A stretch of 64,000 nucleotides of DNA, from NCBI GenBank assembly GCA_025531455.1, contig JAMYHL010000015.1:620001-684000 (forward strand), read 5' to 3'. The notes below the pieces were generated by a model. The model worked only from the letters and a program-made list of their open reading frames with translations. It ran no database searches and was not told where the DNA came from. Source of the stretch: Apiotrichum sp. Y4204 (lineage: Eukaryota > Basidiomycota > Tremellomycetes > Trichosporonales > Trichosporonaceae). Each line of letters begins with the position of its first letter. The first letter of the stretch is position 1. The translations under genes were made by a program, and so were the position numbers. Shown piece by piece: positions 45,066 to 57,638 of the stretch.

Positions 45066-45481
45066 GGTGTGGGGCGGTGTTGTTGGTTGGGGTGTGGGAG
45101 GAAGGTGGTTGGGGTTGGGCTGCTGTGGAGTTGCGGTACCGGTTGGTGATTGTTTCGCGGACGGGGTCCGGGCGATTTAGTTGGGGTCTGTGATGCAGAA
45201 CAGTCGTGGTCTGGTGTATGAGTAGCGATGGATGGGTTGATGGATGGAGCGAAAGCACAACACTGCCTGTTGTGTTGTTTTGTTGACGGTGTGACTGTTG
45301 GCGGGATCGGCATACAAAAGTCACTCGCGTCGGGATCATTTTCACGTGGGAAAATCAAATGTATCACGTGATATCCAATCTCAGCTCGAGCTCAGCTCGA
45401 GCTTCGACATCCGAGAGTGGCAGGGACTCAAAAGATGTGGCAGAAGCTCAACAAGTCCATTGTATACATGCATCTCCAGCG
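45066..45481. other. promoter of Borealin-like gene
   Basis: Lies between the Borealin-like start and the CPSF2 stop, so it must hold both a promoter and a terminator. It contains the 12-bp palindrome at 45362-45373, TCACGTGG nearby at 45342-45349, and a doubled AGCTCGAGCTCAGCTCGAGC-type repeat at about 45382-45401. Confidence 0.5.
45362..45373. promoter_or_regulatory. TATCACGTGATA palindrome
   Basis: Perfect 12-bp palindrome around CACGTG, about 300 bases upstream of the Borealin-like start. Candidate bHLH (Cbf1-type) site. Confidence 0.5.
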
Positions 45482-48400
45482 CTACACAGTAGTGACCTGC
45501 GCATAGCTCCCATACAGCTCCTTCCTTACGGCAAAGTATGTCGCGCTCACCGCGCCCTCAATGACCACCTCGCCCTCGCCGAGCTTGCGCACCGCGACGA
45601 TCGCACCGCCAGCCTTTTTGCCGTCCTCCCCGCCCCGCGTGCGCGCCAGCACGCCGGGGCCACACACGAGCATACCCTCGCCGGCGAACTCGGCCGGGAT
45701 GGAGAGCGATGCGAGGCGGTTCTTCAGCGCTAGCAGGTGCAGGTCGCCGATGAATAGTGATGACGGGAGGCGGGCAGGAGCAGAGTTGAAGGATGCGACA
45801 ACCTCGACCTCGCGTGGCGGTGATGGCTCGGACTTGACTGTCACTTCCACCTCGGCGTCGGCCTTCTCTTCGGCGATCTCGGCAACTACGGGCGCTGCGT
45901 CCTCTACTGGTGCCGGCGCCTCCGTTGCTGCCGATGCTTCCTCTTCCATCTTGACGTCCTCCACTGGTGCGTTGCCGTCGGTCGGCTCTGCACCGTCGCC
46001 CTCGGCTTTTGTGTCTGCGGCATCTCCCTCTGCCGGTGCTTCGACCGCGACCTCTGCTTTTATCTCCTCTTCGGAGGGCTTCTCCTCTCCCTCGACCTCC
46101 TCCTTGACCTCCACGACAGGCGGCAGCTCGACATGCAGCGCCTCGAGCATCGGTACCGTCGAGCCGGACGCGAAGCCCAGTTTTCCGTCCACCATCGCGA
46201 CCTCGTACCCTTCGAACTGTTGTTAGTGAATGTTACATGTACAGTGAAGTGAGAAAGGGCGTGACGGGCAGGCTGGGTTTAGACCACCTTCGCGCTACCC
46301 AGGATTGTCTGCGAAGCCCACGCCCCTCCTCGTTGACCCACCTTTGACCACCGCCCGCTGAGCATTGCGGAAATGCTGTCGCCGAGCTGGAGCGAGTAGC
46401 TCTGCACATGTTCACCGATACGGACGACGTCGTTCGTCGAGGGGTGAAAGATCTCGTTTGTCATGGACGAGCTGGACGCGAAGAAGTCGAGGAGGGCTTG
46501 CGTGGCGTGCGGCGTCGACTGGACGATGACGAGTTTGCGGGGCTGGAGGTCCGTGATGATCGTCTTGATGGCCTGGCCGTCGTGCAGGCCGTCCATGTCG
46601 ACATACTCGAGCGACGCGTGCAGGTCCAGTGTGACCTGCTCGCTGACGAACTTGGATGGCGGCTCGGGCGGGAGCTTGGCCTTCTCCTCCTCCTCCAGTT
46701 TGCGGCGCTTTGCCTCGCGCACCTCCTCCGTCTCGCCCTCCTCCTCAATCTCACGGCCCTTCCGGATCCACTGGCCGATATCCAGTCCCTCGCCGTACGA
46801 GTCGACCTTGCGACCCTTGGCAATGTACGGGAACATACGGAAGCGCGCCATCTCGCCGACCGCACCGCGACCAACACGCATCTGCTGGCCCTTGACGAAA
46901 ATGTCGAACGACATGGTTTGTACGTTCTCGCTGTCTTCGCCAAAGCCGTTGCGTGCCTCGCGAGGGAGGTCCTCCTCGGAACCGGCTTCGCTGTCAGAAT
47001 CGGAATCAGAGTCGAGGTCGTCGGCTTCCAGCATCTTGCGTGACCGGTCCAGAGCAGCCTGGTGGGCCGCTTCGCGCTCCTTCTTCTGGCGTTCCTCCTC
47101 CTCAAAAGCCGCCAGCTCTTCTCCGGCGAGCGGAACCTTGGAGTCCATCTCGATGGTCAAAGACCCAGAGAGGGGCTGAAGACCGCCGACCTTGCCGTGT
47201 CCATAGTGCGCAGCCTCAGCCTGCTCGCTCTCCCATCGGGTGTAGAGATCTCGTGCGAGCGTGTCGTCCTCGCCGCGATTGGTGAGAAGTACCACGTTCC
47301 CGGGAGTACTTGCCATGGCGGAGAAGAGGAATCGCGAGGGGCCATGTGACATGTTTGGCGGGATGGCGAGAACCAGTTTCGGCCGGTTGAGCGGGAATGC
47401 CTGAAGGAGTTCCGCGGGGGAGGAGAAGAACTTCACGTGACTGCTGTCAGCTCAAACGGAAGCGCCCAGCTCACCTAAAGTCGAGGGCTCCATACTCGGA
47501 CATCATGTTCACAAAGTGGCGCTGCTTGCGCTTCCGCCGACCCCCATCGCCAGCGACAATATCGTCAGTGCCCGACTCCCTCACAATGCCCCCCATCCAC
47601 TCGATCAGACTGCGCGCGAAGGACACCATGTCGTGTCCCGTTCGGCTGACAAGACAGAGGGGATAGTTCCAGTCCTGGCGATGTGCCTGGGGGTTCTTGC
47701 CCGCGGGGTTGAGCTTAAACGTCCAGTGCTGGTCAAGGAGGACGAGAAGTTCGAGCAGACGCGGAGACGGGTCGCACGGGAGAAGGATCGAGTGGCCGCT
47801 CTGCAGTGTAGAGTTCACAAGGTCTGGCGTTAGAGGTGACTGTGGTCTGCACGTCGTTCAACTCACCAAGAATCGCCGTCTCGCGGTCTCTCCGTTTTGG
47901 GTTGACAATCATACTCCGGTCACCTTCCACAATGAGCAGGTCTGGTCGCCTGATGTCCTCCGCGTATCCCGTGAGACCTCCCTGACCTGTGACCATGCCA
48001 TCCAAGTGTCGCTCGCCGGTGTGGTTCATACCGACCGCGTACAGAACGGTACCAGATGTCGGGGAACGAATCTTGAACAGTGTTCCTCCGAGCACGTGTC
48101 CTGAAGGGAACGGCGTGAGGAGCAGATGTGATAGCTCGCCTGAGGTCAGCTTCGACATGCCCGAACAGCTGACGCACCACCAAGATGAAGCGGCTGGTTG
48201 TAGCGCGTCGCCTTGATCCAGTCAAACGCCTCGTGAATCTCCTCAACTGTAGGCACAAACGGCCCGCGGAACGGCTTCTTGCCCTTATGCAGCACTGCGT
48301 CGTCGACAGCCACCGAGTCATCTTCTACGACGGGCACAGGACATTCGCTCCGCCAGCTCTCGGCTTCGGAAAGACACACGACGCGGCCCATCTCGACGGT

Positions 48401-48738
48401 CGGCTGGGTAGCGTATACCGGACACTTGAGGCCCCAGTGTGCGCGCGCATATGGGTATAGACCGAGGTACCGCGTGGGCGAGTGCGAGAGGAGGACGAGG
48501 GACAGTGTCGGCGCAAGTCTACCGCGTCAGTGCGATGTCACACGCAGCATCTGTACAATTATACGCACTCTCGGATCTTGGCCTCGTACTCCCATTCATC
48601 TGCGTTTGCGCTCGCGCGGTAGTCGCGCTGCCCCATGTCGAGGAGGATGCGTGCATCGTCGAGCTCGAGATAGTACGCGACAGGCTCGGTCGTGGATGAC
48701 GACGACGCCGACGACGACAGCGGCGTGAGTGTGATCAT
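45482..48738 (-). CDS. CFT2: cleavage/polyadenylation factor subunit CPSF2 (Cft2)
   Basis: Six exons (48738-48569, 48518-48178, 48139-47867, 47823-47475, 47440-46342, 46216-45482) give 988 residues. It has the metallo-beta-lactamase/beta-CASP fold of CPSF-100: YYLELDDARILLDMG, VLLSHSPTRYLGLYPYA, then LLLTPFPSGHVLGGTLFKIR, DLLIVEGDRSMIVNPKRRDR, and beta-CASP sequence (LQSGHSILLPCDPSPRLLEL). The zinc-binding HxHxDH of the active nuclease CPSF-73 is absent (H69-S-P-T-R-Y), as expected for this pseudo-enzyme partner. It contains acidic and Lys/Glu inserts (DSDSDSDSEAGSEED; RRKLEEEEKAKLPPE) and, near the C-terminus, a Glu/Ala/Val-rich disordered insert of about 110 residues. It acts in nuclear mRNA 3' end formation. 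Confidence 0.95.
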
Positions 48739-51700
48739 GGCCGCGGGATTGCGCTGAGGGCTGAGGGAGTGTGTGTACTCCCGACCCGTAGTGTTAAGAG
48801 GACTGTGTTGATGGAGAGTGTTACCTGGATGTCGAGAACTACGACCTTGCCTCAACAATGGAAAGTGACTTCAGACGACGAAACGAGACCGACAAGATCA
48901 CAGGCTGGGATCTCGATGAACGAATCAACGGAACCAAACTCCCACGTAGCTTACGCGTGTATACTACGTGGCCTTTTGCTTCCGTCTCGCGTCTCATCCG
49001 CTCCGAGTAGCCCAAGAGTCTTAGATAAATAATAAGCTGCAGGGCCCAGAGCACCGCTTTATGTAATCGCGCCTGATCCACGACGCTTGCCGCCCATTTC
49101 GTTAGACCCGTTCCTGTGCATCGTGCGCCGATCCAGCCCTGCCAGGCCCCCGGTCCGCGGCCTCCTATCCTGATGCGGAAGGAGGCGCGCTGGCGCACAG
49201 GCATCCAGGCACGAATACTAGTCCTCTCATGAAAGAAAATCGTCACAGCAGGAGATTTTGGGTGGCAGATGGTGTGGTACTTGTTCCTGTTTGTCATGTT
49301 GACTCGTCATGGATGCGGATGCATGGGGCTGGGAAGCGATGGGAAGCGGACAACAGCCTCCTCAATCGGTGTTCCTGGCAGATCAATACTAGTTGTGCGG
49401 GGTCATGGAGAGGAGCGAGACAGAGACACAAGGAGACAAAGAGACAGAGAGACAGAGAGACAACGACGGTACGGCGGACCGAGCGGGGAACCGGCAGGAT
49501 GGCGATGGAGCCAGATCAGATGAGATCCGCCGTCGCGCACCTACGCCGACGATGGCGGGAACTGCTGCGGGCTGTGCGGGGACTGCGGGCAGCGGTTGCG
49601 GCAGCGGTCGCGGCACCGGGCACGGCGGTGTGCGGAAGCGAGTACCGCGCCTTATGGCTTGCTATTCGGTGTACAGCATGTAAAGCTTGTCGAGATGGAT
49701 CCTTGTTGACACAGCGGATGCAGCTGCAACCTCTGACTCAGGTCGGTTGTGGAATGAACGGCATCGCGAGGTCATCCGCTCATGGATCACGGATCGGAAA
49801 AGTCCTTCGGGGTCGGATGAAAGCGAAGGCATGTCATGGGCCATCATGACACAATTCACAAGTCGCCGAGGACCTAGGACGCTTAGAAGTTGCGGGCACT
49901 CCATCTGCAGCCTTTCACATGATGGAAGGGGGTGCGAAACCTTGTGAAAACCTTAACTTTTACTGCTGATATTGGGAGAGGATAACAAGGGACAGGAAGG
50001 AGGATGCCAGGGAGAAGGACCCAGGGCAGCGAGAGGCCCATTGCGATATCGAGCATAACGTCCATCACGCATGCTTGGTGGGTGGACATTGTGCCCAGGG
50101 CGCCTGCAACTTGTTCTCGCGCCTTGTTCTCGCGCTGCCAAGGCAACTCATATGGGTCCGATGGTCTGGCCACTATTGCCTCGGCATGCGGCCTCTGTCC
50201 TGGATCAATAACATGGTTTCCGGCTGATTGCAACCTTCAATTCCTTTGGCGGTAGCTCAGCACCGACCAGCATGGCGAGGACCCTCATTTCTCAAGTGCC
50301 CTCTGGACATTCTATTCCTATTTATCACACTACGTCTTGAAAGACGTCCGCCGCCGCCGCCACAGCCTCGCTTGGGAGCGTTTGCGCTTGAGTCGTTTGT
50401 TCCATCCGCGCCTCCCCTTCATCCAGATTCAGCCGCCGCCTCTGTTGCATCTCTCTCCGCAGTGCGCAGCCAAAGTCTGTGTAGTAGGAAGAAGTCGTGA
50501 CTGAACCAGACATTCATTGCTATCTGCAATCTGATCATTTCGGCCAGGGACAGACTACCCACCTGCCCTTGTACCTGTCTGGCTATAGCCTACAACCTCG
50601 GCTACTTGATACCGGTGGGGTACATCGTGGGCAGCAACCGCTAGAGAGTGATCTCTCCGTATTGCGATTGTGGAGCAGTGGGATAGTGGGAATGAAGGGC
50701 GATAGGGGTGATGGCGAGAAATTCCAAAGTCCGACTGGTCACGAGCAACAGGGAGCCAGGGATGCAGGAGGACGATTGGAGGCTCGATAGATGGTCCAGA
50801 CCACAACAAATGCGCACACAGGGAGGAGGAGGAAAAAATGGGGCGCCGATGGCGAGTGGGACTTTGCCTGGGTTAGATATCCAGATGGATCATTTGGGAC
50901 CAGAACATGCATGATAACCGACCCCAAAGAGCCCATCCACTCTGAGGAGTGGTGTCGCTCGGATCAGTATGAGGCATATGCGTATGCGGGGCAGTGCATG
51001 CATGATGTCCCAGCAGAGGCCGTCCGATGAGCAGACAGGACTGGCTCCACTCTTCATCTCTGTACAGAGAGTCTCTCTATCTAATCCACCTGCTCACCGT
51101 CCCACTGATCCACTGATCCGCGCTGAGCATGCTGAGCATTACCAAGTGGAAGTAGAAGTGGAAGTGGAGGTGATTGCATGATTATGGTCCCCCCGCCTCA
51201 CTCCGCCTTGGCTCTTTTCATGTCTCTAGCGTGCTCCCTCCCACCTCGATCCGATATCCCCCTCCCATCTCTCCCCTCTCCCTCTCCTCCCTCTCCTCCC
51301 GCTCCTCATCTCTGGTCTCTCATTGATTTTCGCGCTCTTCTATCAGCAGTCACCGTCTCTCGTTTCCATCGGCATCCATCCATCCTTCCCATCATCTCTC
51401 ACATCATAATCATTACCGTCATTACCATTGTCAACACCGCCTTTTTGGCCCGCATCCATCCACATCTATACAGGCATCCAGCAAACCGACATCCACCTTA
51501 TCCCTTTACTTGTTCAATTCATTCATATTACTATCAAACTCTACTACTCCTCTCCGACTGTCTATCCGCCCTCTTGGGTTTCCCTTATCCCTTATCCACC
51601 GCACGCTCCTCCGCCCTCTCTGCCTCTCCGTCTCCCTCTCGCCCTGGTGTTGTCTCGATCAGATCGTAGTCTTTTTGGGCATTGATCTCTCTCTCTCACA

Positions 51701-52369
51701 CACACACACCTTCTCGCTCCCTTTTCCTTTTCCCTGTAGGCCCCGACTCGAGTACTCGGTCCTTCCGTCCCGCCAGACACTACGCGCGTGCACAAGTACG
51801 CCTCACACACACCAAGACCACCACCACGACTGGTACCTGCACTCGACCGAATCGCGCCCTCGATGCATCGTCGTGCCTAAAACCCATCAGACGGCCAAAA
51901 CGTGCGCCCTTCCCCCACCCTTCGGACCTTCTCTTTCTGTTCTCCGTGCGTGGACGTCCGAAGGCAACTCGCGACTCGACCGAAAGGGACAAAAAACAGA
52001 GAGCGAGCGAGTGACAGAAGAGAGTGACGGATCAAGAGATCACACACAGTGTCCACTCTCACGCGCGCGATCCCTGTGCCGTCGACGCTCCCTTGTGTCA
52101 TCCTTCAACCCCCTTGTCCGCTCTTCCATCCGTCAGGACTTTGTCAGGACTTTTAAGGACTCTGGCATCTTTGTCATTCCAAAGACAGCACTTTTCCTGC
52201 TTCCACTTGCAGCATCCGAATCACTCGGATCCTCGGACTGGCCTGGCCCATCCCGCGTTCCCTTCCACCTCCTCGCTCGCCGCCTTCCTTCGCTGCACTC
52301 TACACTTTGTTTCTCCACCCGTCCACCTAGCATTCACCCTTTTTTGTCCTCACCACACCGCTCGCCAGC
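48739..52369. other. 3.6-kb intergenic with long CT-rich leader
   Basis: Upstream of both CPSF2 (-) and the Sec7 gene (+). The left half has frames on both strands without motifs and a purine tract at 49404-49466. From about 51200 to the Sec7 ATG the plus strand is strongly pyrimidine-rich with many upstream ATGs, as in a long transcribed leader or promoter. Confidence 0.5.
49404..49466. repeat. purine-rich GAGACA repeat
   Basis: Imperfect GAGACA/GACAGA units over about 60 bases on the plus strand, nearly all purine apart from C. Confidence 0.65.
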
Positions 52370-55300
52370 ATGTCGTCGCCGACTCGATATCAGGTCGCGC
52401 CGTCGCCGACTGCCGAGATTCGATCACAGGCAATCGCAAAGTTGAAACGAGCAGCGTCCATTCCGCGAACGCCAGATGGGAGGCGAGGGCTTGTGACTGG
52501 TGGGATGACCTCGACATCCACGTCCGAGGAAGGACATGGTGGACCGTCGTCGTCGACTTCTGGCCACTCGCATTCGCATTCGCCATCGCCGTCCCGTCCA
52601 AACTACGACTACGATGAAGAGGAGCAGCTGCTCAATGCAGGCCCGGAAGTCAACGTGTTCGGCGCACCTGTCATGCAGCGGACATTGTCCGAGTCGTCAT
52701 CGTTCCACATCCCGACACCACCCCACATGCCATATGGTTCGTCGACAACCTCCTTGCTTAATGACCAGCCCTCACCACATCATCCAGGATCAGATTGGGC
52801 GAACACCGGCGTTCCTTACCCACTGCAGATGCAAGGCCTCAGCCCCGTGTCGGTGCCACCAAGCGCATTCCCTGGAAGCCTCCACACGCCCAACGGTCCG
52901 AGTCGCAACACGCCTAGCCCACTCCTCCCGTCGCTGACCGACTTGCGCAATCTGTCCCGTTCCAACTCTGCGGCGGCACGAGCAAAAGCAATGTGCAAGC
53001 TTACGGGGCAGCCGGAAACGCCTACACGTAGCACCAACATCATAACCCCCATGTCATCAGATGAGGACGTCCGACTCGGCTTCCATGGTCTACCAGGATC
53101 ACGTCTCACGCGCTCGGGCACGATCGGCGTGCCGCGGATGTTTGGGCTGACTCCAAGCCCATCACAATCCACAACAACAGTGGACGACACGGCGGCGCTC
53201 ATCCCGACAGCAACTCAGCTCCCAGATACTGCTTTTGACATTCCGCGCCCACGCTTGCAACGCAGCTTCACTGTGTCTTCCTCCAACATGGGCGAGGAGC
53301 GGCGTAGTGCTGTCGGACGGCGAATGGTCGAACGCCTTGGAGAACGGCGCGCTGCACGCCAGAAAGAAGAGGCAGAGGTTCGCAAACTCTGGGAGGAGAG
53401 CAGAAAACACGCAGACCTCCGAAAGTCGACAGACACGTGGAGTTCGCGCCACAAAAGTATGGCCAACTCGGGACAGCCTGGTCAGCCGAGTCTAGAACAA
53501 GCGCCAGATGCCCAAGAAACCGAAGCGGACGTCCCAGAAGAGGTGGAGGAAGACGAAGACGAAGAAGTCATCGCTTTTGATGGCGCGGGCCACCAGTGGA
53601 GCCGAGAGGAGGAGGATCAGATGGAGGACGACACAGAGGAGGATGAGGACGAGCGCGCCCCGACACATCCCACGAGTCTCCCCTTCATCGCCCTGCCTCC
53701 CATCTCTTCGCAGCCAGCTTCTCTCCTTTCCGCCACCCCGTTCGATCGCACGCCATCACGCAGCACCGAACGCTCGGACGAGTTCGAGTACGAGGCCCAT
53801 CTTCGTCGCAGCCTGTCGAGCCGCACTGCCCGCAATGAGGTGATGGAGGCGAGCCCGGAAGTGGCGCTTCCCAGTCCACTGATCGAGGACTTGTCGGAAG
53901 AGTCCAACCACGAGGGCGTTTTTCTTCGCCAACAGAGCGCCGCCAGCCGCCATAGCTACAATAGCCCGAGCAGTCTCGGCCACAGCAACCTCGGTCACCA
54001 TGGCCACGAAGATCTCACTGTTCCCGTCCTTCCGTTTGTCGCTGCAACTCGGCATGTGACCCAGGAGTCTGTGTCCTCGTCTGGCACCGCAGTGCCGCCT
54101 GGGCGTTCGCCGGGCGCAGAGTCGACGGCCACATTTGAGCCGGCCACCGCCCCTCAGCTCAATATCCCGGAGGAAAGCTGGTCGGACTATGTCAATGGCA
54201 GCCAGAGTAAGTTTTAAGACCCTTTAATCTAGGATCTTGCTAAGGCCACCAGACTCAGTGGATGCCGACACTCCAATCACCGAGACATTCAAGGTGTACC
54301 AACAGATGGACAGTCCCGATGTGAGCGGTAAGAATTCGCCGGTACGCCACATGCAGCAGGACAGCATCTCGAACACGAGCACCACCAGTGCGCAGGACCG
54401 AGCTGTCAGCCGCATGTCGTGGGACGAGGTCAATCACGAGGAAGCAAACCAGGGCAAGAAGGGCAGCCTCACGGGGCGTAAAGGCCGTGCTATGCTGGCA
54501 GCTCTCCGAAAACACTCAGCGACGAGCACTGCCAGCCCGCCTGCAAGCCCCCGACACGCTTTCAATCAGATGTTCGGCAGGCGCGAGTCCGAGTCTTCGG
54601 CGTCAGCCAGCCAGCGTAGTAACCGCGAGTCGCCGGTGCATTCTCGCGTAGTACGGCATGAGACGTCCACCTCTTCGCTCAACACACCCGAGGGGGCGAC
54701 GTCGGCGAACCATATGCTTCTCCAGCACCAGCTTTCCCAATCTTCGCCAGTTGGCTTCCTCCCGCGTGCCGACATCAACGACCCGCGTGTCATGAACTCG
54801 AAGCTCTCCCCGTTCCCGGGTATCAATGTATCCCGGTCCCGCTCCGGTTCCGAGAGCCATAACGAGATTCCGCACCTTGTTCACCACCACTCGGAACCGG
54901 CGACTCGTACAGTCAACGGGGCACATACCACCAACGGCGCCGCCAACGGGCATATCAACGGTTCGCACGCCAACGGATCCCACGCCAATGGTGCCTCGCA
55001 TCGCGTTCAGAAATCTGAGGACAGCACGAACGACCCAGTGCGGCGCAACTGGTTGGGCAAACCTATTGCCGCGTCGCGCACGTCCGAGGCTACGAGCGAC
55101 AACCACTCGCGCCAAGGCAGCAACTCCAGCCACATGAGCCAGCCGAGCCACAGCCACCGCAGCAACAACAGCTACCACAGCGCTACCCCGAGTGACGATT
55201 ATCGCAACGGCAGCAGCATTCGTGCCACCGAGTCGCCCGTGGACACGACGCCAAAGGAGCGCGGCGCAGGCACAGGCACGCGGGACACCAAGCAGCGTCC

Positions 55301-57304
55301 CGAAATTCCAGCGTTCATGGTCAATCGCCGTCGCGCACCTCCACCGCCAATCGAGCTCGGTTCGTCCAACGTCGTATCCATCAATGATGACGCCACGATG
55401 GGCGCGCTCGCGATGCCCCAGCGCGCTGAGGTGCTGAATCGGATGGACAAGATGCTTTCTCGGGCGAGCAACGACCCAGCAAATCCGGACTTCCTCGACG
55501 ACCCGCCGCGCAAGCTTCTCCTATCGCAACAAGTGCTCCAGGTGGTCAATGTTCATGTGAGTTTAGTATGAAGCAACCAGCTCCTAACCCCTAGACCGTC
55601 AAGGACCGATACCTCTTCCTGTTCAACGATATTCTGGTGATTGCCAAGCCGATTATCACGACTGGCACTCAGGCGACGCTGGACATGAAGTATATTGTCA
55701 AGTCGGTTGTGAGCCTCGACAAGCTCACCGTCACTGGTCTTTCGGATGAAAGTGGAGAGGAGCCGAACCGCCATTCTGCGGTCATCAGCTTTGTGCAGCA
55801 GTTTGCGGACGATGCGTTCCAGGCGGTCCGCCACCTTGCCGAGCGCAGTTCGCCAAAGCTGAACGCGCCCACCCTAGCTTCTCTACTCTCCAAGATGCCC
55901 GAGCTCGACAAGACACAACTCGGCCAGCTACTGGCGGCGGACACGACGCTTCTCAGCGCCTTCATACACCGCTTCCATTTCCATCATGTGCGCATCGATG
56001 ACGCCCTGCGCGTGTTCCTGCTTTCTATACGCCTGCCGACCGATATCGGGGCGGCAGAGACGCTACTCTGCGGTTTTGCGGATGGGTACTATGAGGCCAA
56101 CCAGGACACGCTGCCATACGACCCGATACGCGCCCGTGACCTTGTTATCGCAACCATGGAACTCAACGACATGCTTTACTCGACCTTTGGCTTTGCCTTC
56201 CCCAACCATGCCATCTCGGGCGACACGTTCGCGGCCGGGTTCCGATCCAAGGACCCCAACCGTCTCGTTCCGGACAGCCTGTTACAGGAGATCTACCGCT
56301 CGATCCGCGGCAGCAAGCTTGTTCAAGCGCTCGCGTCACACGAGGCGCACCTCGCCCGCGAGGTCGTCATAACTCCGAGCCGTCTGCCGACCAGGCTGAC
56401 GTTCAACGAGTGGTCGGAGCCCATTACGGTGACGCTACCCCGTGGCGACCCCAGCTTCAAGATCAAGCTTCTCAGCGAAGGTCTCGAGTTTGACACTGCC
56501 GTTTTGGACTTTGGCCAGTCGCGTTCGCAGACGTTCCGGGTGCGCGGCGTCGCTCTTGGCGCCAAGTCGATGCTCTTTGAGCGTACCGGCGTCAGTGCCG
56601 CATACTATGCGTGCATCGGCAACACCCGCACATTCTCCGTCGAGCGCTCGTTTATGCGCAACACGTTCCACGTGCAGTTCATGTCTCCGCAGGGCCGTCG
56701 GAGGAAATACTGCTTCTCAGTGCCAGACGCAGTGTCGCGCCAGAAGTGGGGTGGAATGCTCACGCGTCAAGTGTGGCTCACCACCGAGAAGCAGCAGGGT
56801 GCTGGTGCGCCAACGACCTCGGAGGGACGCGTGCGCCGGGCTGCTGAGGCAGTGTCGCTGCAGGTCCTGCGCGATGCCCTCATCACCCCTGAAAAGGAGG
56901 ACGACACGACCGCGAACACCAGCGCGAATGGCGGCCGCAAGATTTCGCATCATCACCGTGTTGGTTCGGTATCCGTCGCCTTTGCCCGCAAGATGGGCCT
57001 CGACGCGCGGTCGCAGGAGGAGCCAGCGGACGGATTGCAGACGGGCAAGGAGCTCGTGCTCCTGTGCAGGCAGAACAGTCTGCTGCCGAGCGTGCTCGAG
57101 ATGCTGCAGATCAAGGCGAGCAACGGAGCAAAACCCATCCGCGGTAGGGGACACGGCAATGGTGCCGGGAGCGGCGGCAGTGTGAGTGGAGCTGCAACAA
57201 AGGCCGGATCTGGCAACTGGATCCCGCACTCTGCGCAGATGGGCGGAGAGAAACCCATCCGCAGCGCGGGCCTCAAGGCGCTCATGCATGACCGCCGGCT
57301 GTGA
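52370..57304 (+). CDS. Sec7-domain Arf guanine-nucleotide exchange factor
   Basis: Three exons (52370-54206, 54253-55556, 55595-57304) give 1616 residues. The first 1000 are mostly disordered Ser/Pro-rich sequence with acidic runs (EEVEEDEDEEVIAFDGAG) and an NGSHANGSHANG repeat. A PH-like segment (about 1045-1130; DRYLFLFNDILVIAKPI) precedes a Sec7 domain at about 1140-1290 (FIHRFHFHHVRIDDALRVFL, CGFADGYYEANQ, DLVIATMELNDMLYSTFGFA, DSLLQEIYRSIRGSKL). A second PH-like region follows (about 1310-1440; FRVRGVALGAKSMLFER, AVSRQKWGGML). Sec7 domains load GTP onto Arf GTPases in membrane traffic. The catalytic glutamate of the RLPGE motif is aspartate here (RLPTD, D1197). It resembles fungal Syt1/Yel1-type GEFs rather than Gea1 or Sec7 itself, judged by the attached PH domains. 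Activity is not certain. Confidence 0.85.
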
Positions 57305-57638
57305 GAGAGGAGGAGAGGGGGAACGGAATTAGGATTTGTTGTCACTAGCATATTCTGTACATAAATGCATGATGCATGATCACGACTACTCGCCGGGTTG
57401 CACTCTGTGGGGGGGTTGCAGCGCCAGCTCTCCGCGCTCTATGCGTTCTGGCCCAAGACGCGCTGCGGCATCTTGTCTACCTGATACAAATGCATAGTCT
57501 ATCTGCGTTACGATCGCGCCCACCACATGCTAACAGCACTCGCCACTGTCTGTCGACCCAACCGGGCGCCTTTCCGCGTCGCCAAATCTCCCTCGACATT
57601 GATCCACTCCATGTCTCCTCGTACACCTCCCCGGGCCA
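57305..57638. other. intergenic between convergent genes
   Basis: 3' flanks of the Sec7-domain and SF3a2 genes; includes ATAAATGCATGATGCATGAT (a TGCATGA direct repeat at about 57361-57380). No gene. Confidence 0.5.

Noticed and set aside
48839..49297. 152-residue minus-strand open frame upstream of CPSF2
   Set aside because: Lacks acidic residues and motifs, and shows no splice link to CPSF2, whose own ATG at 48738 fits the family start.
49229..49849. 206-residue plus-strand open frame
   Set aside because: Runs through the GAGACA purine repeat and gives Arg/Ala-rich low-complexity sequence.
51510..52445. 311-residue plus-strand open frame before the Sec7 gene
   Set aside because: Translation of the CT-rich leader (Ser/Pro/Leu/His) that overlaps the real start at 52370 in another frame.
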